Source of the DNA: an uncultured Eubacteriales bacterium
Lineage (GTDB): Bacteria; Bacillota; Clostridia; Oscillospirales; Acutalibacteraceae
Reading direction: 5' to 3'
NCBI GenBank assembly: GCA_900321665.1
Contig: ONWY01000007.1
Span: 1-19,698, forward strand
Length of the DNA: 19,698 nucleotides
Part shown: positions 15,351 to 19,698 of the stretch, piece after piece
Position numbering within the stretch: position 1 is the stretch's first letter
Layout: each line of letters begins with the position of its first letter
Program-made: the position numbers and the translations under genes
Notes under the pieces: model-generated
Told to the model about the DNA's origin: nothing
Seen by the model: the letters and a program-made list of their open reading frames with translations, nothing else
Database searches by the model: none

Positions 15351-16513
15351 TTATTTTTTTAATAAATCATAAATGCGCTTTGCAGCGATTTTTGTATCTT
15401 CCGTCTCCCCGAAAGCGGAAAAACGAAAATATCCTTTCCCGCAAGCACCAAAACCGGAACCCGGTGTACCGACAACCTGAATTTCATTCAGAAGATAATC
15501 GAAAAACTCCCAACTGTTCATTCCCTGCGGGCACTTTATCCAAATATACGGGGCGTTTTTGCCACCGGAATACCAAATGCCTAGTGCATCAAAAACCTGC
15601 ATTAAAACTTTGGCGTTTGACTTGTAAACGTCAATATTTTCTTTTATCTGCCGCTGTCCTTCTTCACTGAAAACAGCGGCGGCGCCTTTTTGTATGATAT
15701 AGGAAACACCGTTTGTTTTGGTGGTGCGGTTTCTCACCCACATCTCTCTCACATTCATATTCCCGCGCTCCAAAGTTTTTGGTATCACGGTGTAACCGAG
15801 CCTTGTACCGGTAAAGCCCGCTGTTTTGGAAAGAGAGCATATTTCAATCGCGCATTGTTTTGCACCATCTATTTCAAAAATGGAATGCGGTAAACTGTCA
15901 TCTTCAATAAATGCCTCATAAGCGGCATCAAACAGGATGACGGCTCCTGTCATATTGGCATAATCCACCCACTTTTTTAACTGCTTTTTTGAAAACACCG
16001 CACCGGTCGGGTTATTGGGGGAACAAATATAAATGATATCCGCCCCCACATCTTCCGGTTCCGGTAAAAACGCGTTATACTCTCCCGATGATAGATGAAT
16101 AACCTTTCTGCCTGCCATAACATTGGCATCGACATAAGCGGGATATGCGGGTTCCATCACGAGCGCCGGGCTTGTTGTATCAAATAAATCGAGAATATCG
16201 CCTAACTCATCACTCGCGCCGCTTGAAATAAACACTTCATTCTCGCAAATGTCAACACCGCGCTTTTGGTAATACCGCGCAATCGTTCCTCGCAAAAACG
16301 GCGCACCGCATTCATCCATATACCCGTGAAAAGTAGCCTGATTTGCCTGCTCGCCAACCGCTTCGTGCAGTGCCTCAATGACACTGTCGCACAAAGGTAA
16401 AGAAACATCGCCAATGCCTAATCTGTAAATCTTTTTGTCGGGATTTTTGAACTAATACCGCGAAACAGGTAAGAATCTTTTAAACCGTTATAGTTTTCGT
16501 TCAGTTTTATCAT
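15351..16513 (-). pseudogene. dapL: LL-diaminopimelate aminotransferase, frameshifted near the N-terminus
   Basis: DapL converts tetrahydrodipicolinate directly to LL-diaminopimelate using glutamate. The body is well conserved: GIGDVSLPL, SSGASDELGD, CSPNNPTGAVFSKKQL and the PLP lysine in CSLSKTAGFTGTRLGY. The natural start is the ATG at 16513, which overlaps the dapF stop (ATGA) and has a GAAGGAG site. It reads MIKLNENYNGLKDSYLF, the typical DapL N-terminus, but then leaves frame and stops at TAG (16420-16418). The body resumes in another frame at KNPDKKIYRLGIGD (from about 16451). By comparison with remembered homologues about 22 bases seem to be missing between SYLF and KNPDKK, which would explain the shift. 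The only start in the body frame is TTG at 16394, inside the conserved region. Confidence 0.88.
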
Positions 16514-17295
16514 ATTTCGGTTTCTCCTTCATAAATAAATGCCGCCGGACCTGTCATTTGGATTTCGTTATTCTCACCGACACCAATTTCCAATGTGCCA
16601 CCATCCAACACCACGCTAACGGTTTGCGAACACTCGCAAAGCCCTTCATTCACTGCCGCTGCGGCACTTGCACACGCCCCGGTACCGCAAGCGAGCGTGA
16701 TACCGCTGCCTCTTTCCCACACGCGCATACGCAATTTGTTATTCCCTAACACTTCCGCGAATTCCACATTAATGCCACCGGTAAACAACCCTTGTATGGC
16801 TGTTCCGATAGCGGCAATGTCAAGTTTCTCAACATTCCTCGTAAAAATAACGGCGTGAGGATTTCCCATATCTGTCGGATGCAGAGAATAGGTTTCGGTT
16901 CCCCAAGTAAACGCTATCGGTTCCTCAACGGTTACCCTTCCCATTGCCACGCTGACGCTCTCAACTTTGCCGGCTTTTAGTTTTAAAGACAAGGTTTTTA
17001 TGCCCGAAAGCGTTTCTATTTTCAGTGTTGTTTTTTCGGTATAACCTTTTTCGTATACATATTTTCCGACACAGCGAATCCCGTTGCCGCACATTTTACC
17101 CTCACTGCCGTCTGCATTGAAAATACGCATTTTAAAATCGGCAACATCAGACTGAGAAATGTAAATCATTCCGTCCGCCCCCGCGCCGAAATGTCTGTCT
17201 GACAGCCGACGGGAAATAGACGCAATGTTCTCGGGTACTTCCCCGTAAACATAAAGGTAATCATTGCCCAAGCCGTGCATTTTTGTAAAGTGCAT
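16510..17295 (-). CDS. dapF: Diaminopimelate epimerase
   Basis: DapF interconverts LL- and meso-diaminopimelate, the last step before lysine and a peptidoglycan building block. The 261 residues match the family length. The two catalytic cysteines are visible in KMCGNGIRCVGKY and TLACGTGACASAAAAV, within the two mirrored halves of the fold. The start MHFTKMHGLGNDYLYV is typical and has an AAAGGGG site. It is the first gene after a strong promoter and a ~200-base leader containing ANTAR-type hairpins and terminators. Its stop overlaps dapL by four bases. Leading a nitrogen-assimilation operon with diaminopimelate genes is unusual and may reflect that DapL consumes glutamate. Confidence 0.96.
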   Translation of the reverse strand: MHFTKMHGLGNDYLYVYGEVPENIASISRRLSDRHFGAGADGMIYISQSDVADFKMRIFNADGSEGKMCGNGIRCVGKYVYEKGYTEKTTLKIETLSGIKTLSLKLKAGKVESVSVAMGRVTVEEPIAFTWGTETYSLHPTDMGNPHAVIFTRNVEKLDIAAIGTAIQGLFTGGINVEFAEVLGNNKLRMRVWERGSGITLACGTGACASAAAAVNEGLCECSQTVSVVLDGGTLEIGVGENNEIQMTGPAAFIYEGETEI

Positions 17296-17316
17296 TTTAG
17301 ACCCCTTTCAAAAAGT

Positions 17317-17387
17317 GAAGCCGTAATTGAGCGTAATTAAAAGAGGTGTTTCGCTCTCATCGGGAAGACAAATATAATTACGGCTTC
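17317..17387 (-). promoter_or_regulatory. Third leader hairpin/attenuator just before dapF
   Basis: Exact 12-bp arms GAAGCCGTAATT and AATTACGGCTTC (17376-17387 and 17317-17328 on the plus strand) enclose 47 bases. Inside, GAGCG and CGCTC (17352-17356, 17329-17333) could form an inner stem. On the minus strand the structure is followed by ACTTTTTG and then the dapF ribosome site, so it looks like a further terminator or a ligand-responsive fold. I could not match it to a known riboswitch. Confidence 0.5.
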
Positions 17388-17390
17388 AAA

Positions 17391-17442
17391 AAAGAAAAAG
17401 CGTCTTTTGTGCGTAAAATTGCACAAAAGACGCCTTTGCCTT
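17391..17442 (-). promoter_or_regulatory. ANTAR hairpin P2 overlapping an intrinsic terminator in the dapF leader
   Basis: On the minus strand AAGGC and GTCTT close the hexaloop AAAGGC (17442-17427), with A at loop position 1 and G at 4. The GTCTT arm is also part of a perfect 13-bp terminator stem (GCGTCTTTTGTGC at 17433... read toward 17421, and GCACAAAAGACGC complement ending at 17400) followed by TTTTTCTTTTTT. The two folds exclude each other, the standard design for ANTAR antitermination. Confidence 0.8.
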
Positions 17443-17445
17443 ATA

Positions 17446-17496
17446 ATAAAAAAGAGGGTATTAGAGTATGCCATACTCTAAAGACCCCATTGCCTT
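17446..17496 (-). promoter_or_regulatory. ANTAR hairpin P1 and first terminator in the dapF leader
   Basis: Starting about two bases after the predicted transcription start, AAGGC and GTCTT close the hexaloop AATGGG (17496-17481). The 3' side overlaps a second fold: GGGT (17487-17484) with ACCC (17459-17456), plus TAGAGTA/TACTCTA (17480-17474, 17468-17462), followed by TCTTTTTTATT. This gives a second hexaloop-versus-terminator pair ahead of P2. Confidence 0.7.
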
Positions 17497-17504
17497 ATGT
17501 AGAA

Positions 17505-17533
17505 ATGATACACCCGTTTTTTTATTTTGTCAA
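17505..17533 (-). promoter_or_regulatory. Sigma-A promoter of the dapF nitrogen operon
   Basis: On the minus strand: perfect TTGACA at 17533-17528, a 17-base spacer, and TATCAT at 17510-17505 (five of six). Transcription should start near 17498, placing the first ANTAR hairpin at the very 5' end of the RNA. The promoter is back to back with that of glnA2. Confidence 0.8.
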
Positions 17534-17564
17534 GTCTGAATTTTTTGCAAACCTTAAATTTCGC

Positions 17565-17593
17565 TTGACAGTTTTTTAAAAAGGCGGTATAGT
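17565..17593 (+). promoter_or_regulatory. Sigma-A promoter of glnA2-nitR
   Basis: Perfect TTGACA at 17565-17570, a 17-base spacer, and TATAGT at 17588-17593 (five of six). The start should be near 17600, about 88 bases before glnA2. Confidence 0.85.
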
Positions 17594-17608
17594 ATAAATA
17601 ATAAATAA

Positions 17609-17671
17609 GTGAGCAATGGCGTTCGTGTTAACAAGCCTTTATAAGGCTTGAGCGTGAACGCTTTTACTTTT
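17609..17671 (+). promoter_or_regulatory. ANTAR hairpin overlapping a terminator in the glnA2 leader
   Basis: GTGAGC and GTTCGT (17609-17614, 17621-17626; includes G-U pairs) close the hexaloop AATGGC, with A1 and G4. The loop end and 3' arm are shared with a long competing hairpin: GCGTTCGTGTT (17619-17629) against AGCGTGAACGC (17651-17661), containing an inner perfect CAAGCCTT/AAGGCTTG stem. TTTTACTTTT follows, so this competitor looks like an intrinsic terminator just ahead of the glnA2 ribosome site. Confidence 0.75.
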
Positions 17672-17687
17672 AGAAAGGAAGAGGAAT

Positions 17688-18899
17688 ATGAATTATACAC
17701 AACAAGAAGTGCTGCAATTTGTAAGTGAAGAAGATGTTAAGTTTATTCGCCTGGCTTTTTGTGATGTATTCGGCAAGCAAAAAAATGTTTCTATTATGAA
17801 TGATGAACTGCAAAAAGCATTTGAATATGGCATAGCAATTGACGGCTCTGCCATTGCAGGCTTTGGCGGTAACATTCATTCAGATTTATTACTGCACCCC
17901 GAACCGGAAACTCTTAGCATCTTGCCATGGAGACCGGAAAACGGAAGAGTTGTCAGAATGTTTTGCAATATAACTTATCCGGACGGAAGACCGTTTGAAA
18001 GCGATACAAGGACTCTGCTAAAAAAAGCGGTCGAAGTTGCAAAACAGAAGGGCTACACATTTAATTTCGGTGCCGAGCAGGAGTTTTACCTGTTCAACCT
18101 CGATGAAAACGGTGAACCGACCTCTAAAACTTATGATAATGCAGGTTATATGGATATCGCTCCTGATGATAAGGGAGAAAATATCCGTAGAGAAATATGT
18201 TTAACTCTTGAACAAATGGGGATTCACCCCGAAACTTCACACCACGAAGAGGGTCCCGGGCAAAACGAAATTGATTTTCGCTATTCCGATCCGATAACCT
18301 CTGCCGACAATGTGTTGACACTGCAAACGATTGTTAAAACGATTTCTCACAGAAACGGTTTATATGCAAATTTTAATCCGAAGCCGATTGAAAGCAAACC
18401 GGGTAATGGTTTTCATATTAACATTTCCGTTAAGCCAAATGAAAACTCGCAGAATATTACCTTTGTCATCGCCGGGGTGATGAAAAGGATTGCCGAGATG
18501 ACAGCATTTCTAAATCCGTGTGAACAATCATATGAAAGATTAGGGACAAATAAAGCCCCGAAATATATTTCATGGTCAAGTGAAAACCGCTCTCAACTGG
18601 TTAGAATACCTGCTTCGTCAAATATTAACAGACGCGCCGAGCTTCGCTCACCTGACCCGACTGTCAATCCGTATATTGCATATGCTTTAATCATCTATGC
18701 CGGCATAGAAGGGATAAAAAATAAAACTGATATTCCTGTTGTGGCAGATTTTGATATGTATGAGGCAGATGAGAGCATACTCAAGCAATATGAAACACTG
18801 CCCCCAACGCTTAAGGCTGCAAGGCAGTTAGCCAAAAACAGCGATTTTGTAAAACAATATCTTCCCGAAAGTATCATCAATATTTATTGCGGAGAATAA
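17688..18899 (+). CDS. Divergent, shortened glutamine synthetase paralogue
   Basis: A 403-residue GSI-like protein, about 44 shorter than the glnA product in the same window. Metal and nucleotide ligands persist: Asp52 (IDGSAI), Glu130/Glu132 (GAEQEFY), Glu187, Glu194, His243 (GNGFHINIS), Arg284, Glu318 and Arg320 (RAELRSPD). Differences stand out. The flap RLVPGYEAP becomes RLGTNKAP, so the catalytic flap glutamate is lost, with lysine at that place. About 15 residues are missing after HINIS. The C-terminal ring-locking tail is absent, ending at INIYCGE. It has a GGAAGAGG ribosome site and its own promoter and attenuator. The ANTAR regulator gene follows 19 bases later. In Clostridium saccharobutylicum a glnA-nitR pair is known, so a sensing role is plausible. 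Residual catalysis cannot be excluded. Confidence 0.9.
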   Translation: MNYTQQEVLQFVSEEDVKFIRLAFCDVFGKQKNVSIMNDELQKAFEYGIAIDGSAIAGFGGNIHSDLLLHPEPETLSILPWRPENGRVVRMFCNITYPDGRPFESDTRTLLKKAVEVAKQKGYTFNFGAEQEFYLFNLDENGEPTSKTYDNAGYMDIAPDDKGENIRREICLTLEQMGIHPETSHHEEGPGQNEIDFRYSDPITSADNVLTLQTIVKTISHRNGLYANFNPKPIESKPGNGFHINISVKPNENSQNITFVIAGVMKRIAEMTAFLNPCEQSYERLGTNKAPKYISWSSENRSQLVRIPASSNINRRAELRSPDPTVNPYIAYALIIYAGIEGIKNKTDIPVVADFDMYEADESILKQYETLPPTLKAARQLAKNSDFVKQYLPESIINIYCGE

Positions 18900-18918
18900 A
18901 AAGAAAGGAGAAAGTCGC

Positions 18919-19503
18919 ATGAGTTTAAAGCAAACCATATATAGCGTTCTCATTATTTCCTCGACTGATTATTTTATAAACTCAATATCTTCTTTGCTTT
19001 CTCCTGCCGAGTACTCACCTATATGTACTGCCAAAAGCATTAGTGCTGCAAAGCGTGAAACAGCCCGGCGACATTTTGATTTCATTATTATCAACTCTCC
19101 GTTAGGTGATGAAACCGGGGTACAATTTGCTTGCGAAAAAAGCGAAAATAGCGCAAGTGCAATTCTGCTTTTTGCAAAAAGCGAAGTTTTTTCTTCGTTT
19201 TATGAAAAACTGACGCCTTTCGGGGTCTTTACCATCAATAAACCTTCTTCCAGAGACATAATCATGATGGCTTTTTTATGGCTTGCCGCAGCAAGAGAGC
19301 GCTTGAGAAAAAATGAAATCAAAACGGTATCAATTGAAAAAAGAATGAATGAAATACGTGTTATAAACCGCGCAAAATGGTTGTTAATCGAAAATGAAAA
19401 GCTTAGTGAAGCCGAAGCACATAGAAAAATTGAAAAACAAGCGATGGACAGTTGTTTACCAAAAATCGATATTGCGAATAAAATAATAGGAAAATATTCA
19501 TAG
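18919..19503 (+). CDS. ANTAR-domain antitermination regulator (NitR-like)
   Basis: A 194-residue RNA-binding regulator. Residues 1 to about 125 form a receiver-like domain that seems unable to be phosphorylated in the usual way: the site after strand 3 (FDFIIIN) has Asn59 instead of aspartate and the N-terminal acidic pair is missing, though a lysine in INKPSS (Lys108) remains. A helical linker follows. Residues about 139-190 match the ANTAR domain (RVINRAKWLLIENEKLSEAEAHRKIEKQAMD), the three-helix module that binds paired hexaloop RNA hairpins and prevents termination. AmiR and NitR are family members that respond to partner proteins or ligands rather than phosphate. It is cotranscribed with the GS paralogue, with an AAAGGAG ribosome site. 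Targets are probably the leaders at 17.4-17.7 kb. Confidence 0.9.
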   Translation: MSLKQTIYSVLIISSTDYFINSISSLLSPAEYSPICTAKSISAAKRETARRHFDFIIINSPLGDETGVQFACEKSENSASAILLFAKSEVFSSFYEKLTPFGVFTINKPSSRDIIMMAFLWLAAARERLRKNEIKTVSIEKRMNEIRVINRAKWLLIENEKLSEAEAHRKIEKQAMDSCLPKIDIANKIIGKYS

Positions 19504-19521
19504 TATAATATTTTTTATTTT
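19491..19521 (+). terminator. Weak AT-rich terminator after the ANTAR gene
   Basis: AAAATATT (19491-19498) and AATATTTT (19507-19514) can pair around an 8-base loop and are followed by TTATTTT. The stem is all A-T, so it is weak. The left arm lies in the end of the coding region. Confidence 0.35.
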
Positions 19522-19698
19522 AACCTAAAAATGAATTCTTGAAGTAATATCCATTGTATCTAAACCCTTTTCCGAGCAAAAAACTATGTCAATCACAAAG
19601 AAGCAATAAAGAAACAATTTATATCATTACATATAAATCAAAACCACTAGTGAACTAGAAGTTTGCTCAGATCCTGGAGGAGTTACTACTTGCAGCCC
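19522..19698. other. Non-coding right edge, nothing recognised
   Basis: This AT-rich stretch has no credible reading frame, RNA gene or strong hairpin. A short palindrome CTAGTGAACTAG lies near 19648. A GGAGGAG resembling a ribosome site at 19676-19682 is followed by no start codon inside the window; a gene may begin beyond the edge. Confidence 0.4.

Noticed and set aside
17296..17500. Lysine riboswitch before dapF
   Set aside because: The leader is only about 200 bases, is occupied by three terminator-like hairpins, and lacks the recognisable five-helix lysine aptamer motifs.
17600..17687. Glutamine riboswitch in the glnA2 leader
   Set aside because: The conserved glnA/downstream-peptide motif elements are not visible, and the hexaloop-terminator overlap explains the leader better given the ANTAR gene.

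Overview
The window looks like a chromosomal segment of a Gram-positive anaerobe of the Clostridia, probably a gut-type Oscillospiraceae/Ruminococcaceae relative. This is inferred from strong AGGAGG-type ribosome binding sites, sigma-A promoters, an alpha-type GSI glutamine synthetase, the DapL route to diaminopimelate, an ANTAR (NitR-like) regulator beside glnA, a split glutamate synthase and a TnpV transposon protein. No rRNA or tRNA gene or CRISPR array was seen.

Layout. At the left, mutY (minus strand) has its own promoter. It is followed by a small SHOCT-like membrane protein (minus) and a short mobile-element remnant on the plus strand (a 58-residue protein plus tnpV). pyrG (minus) comes next. 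From about 17.5 kb down to 4.56 kb a long co-directional minus-strand run reads dapF-dapL-glnA1-amt/PII-asnB-nadE-glutaminase-FMN glutamate synthase-4Fe4S protein-FAD reductase-GXGXG protein. Most junctions are tight or overlap by a few bases. Together these genes take up ammonium (Amt), fix it into glutamine (GlnA1), move the amide nitrogen to glutamate (five-piece glutamate synthase), asparagine (AsnB) and NAD (NadE), and make diaminopimelate (DapF, DapL). Divergently, on the plus strand, lies a two-gene unit: a shortened glutamine synthetase paralogue (glnA2) and an ANTAR-domain regulator (nitR-like).

The most interesting part is the control circuit in the 17.30-17.69 kb divergent region. 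Both leaders start, a few bases after a good sigma-A promoter, with a small hairpin whose six-base loop fits the ANTAR target rule (A at loop position 1, G at 4). In each case its 3' arm is shared with an intrinsic terminator, so the two folds exclude each other. The dapF leader has two such hexaloops, each paired with its own terminator, plus a third hairpin near the dapF start. The glnA2 leader has one and the gap before amt has a weaker one. All four share the core GCAANGG(G/C)GT, which I did not find elsewhere in the window. This predicts an autoregulated RNA antitermination regulon run by the ANTAR protein encoded here. GlnA2 keeps its metal and ATP-site residues but has lost the flap glutamate and the C-terminal ring-locking tail, so it may be a sensor rather than a normal enzyme.

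Three lesions stand out: an in-frame TAG in the glutaminase gene, a frameshift with apparent deletion near the start of dapL, and an A8 frameshift at the start of tnpV. Short repeats occur at 71-103, 1303-1390, 4354-4567 and 12043-12144. The last 195 bases hold no gene I can recognise.
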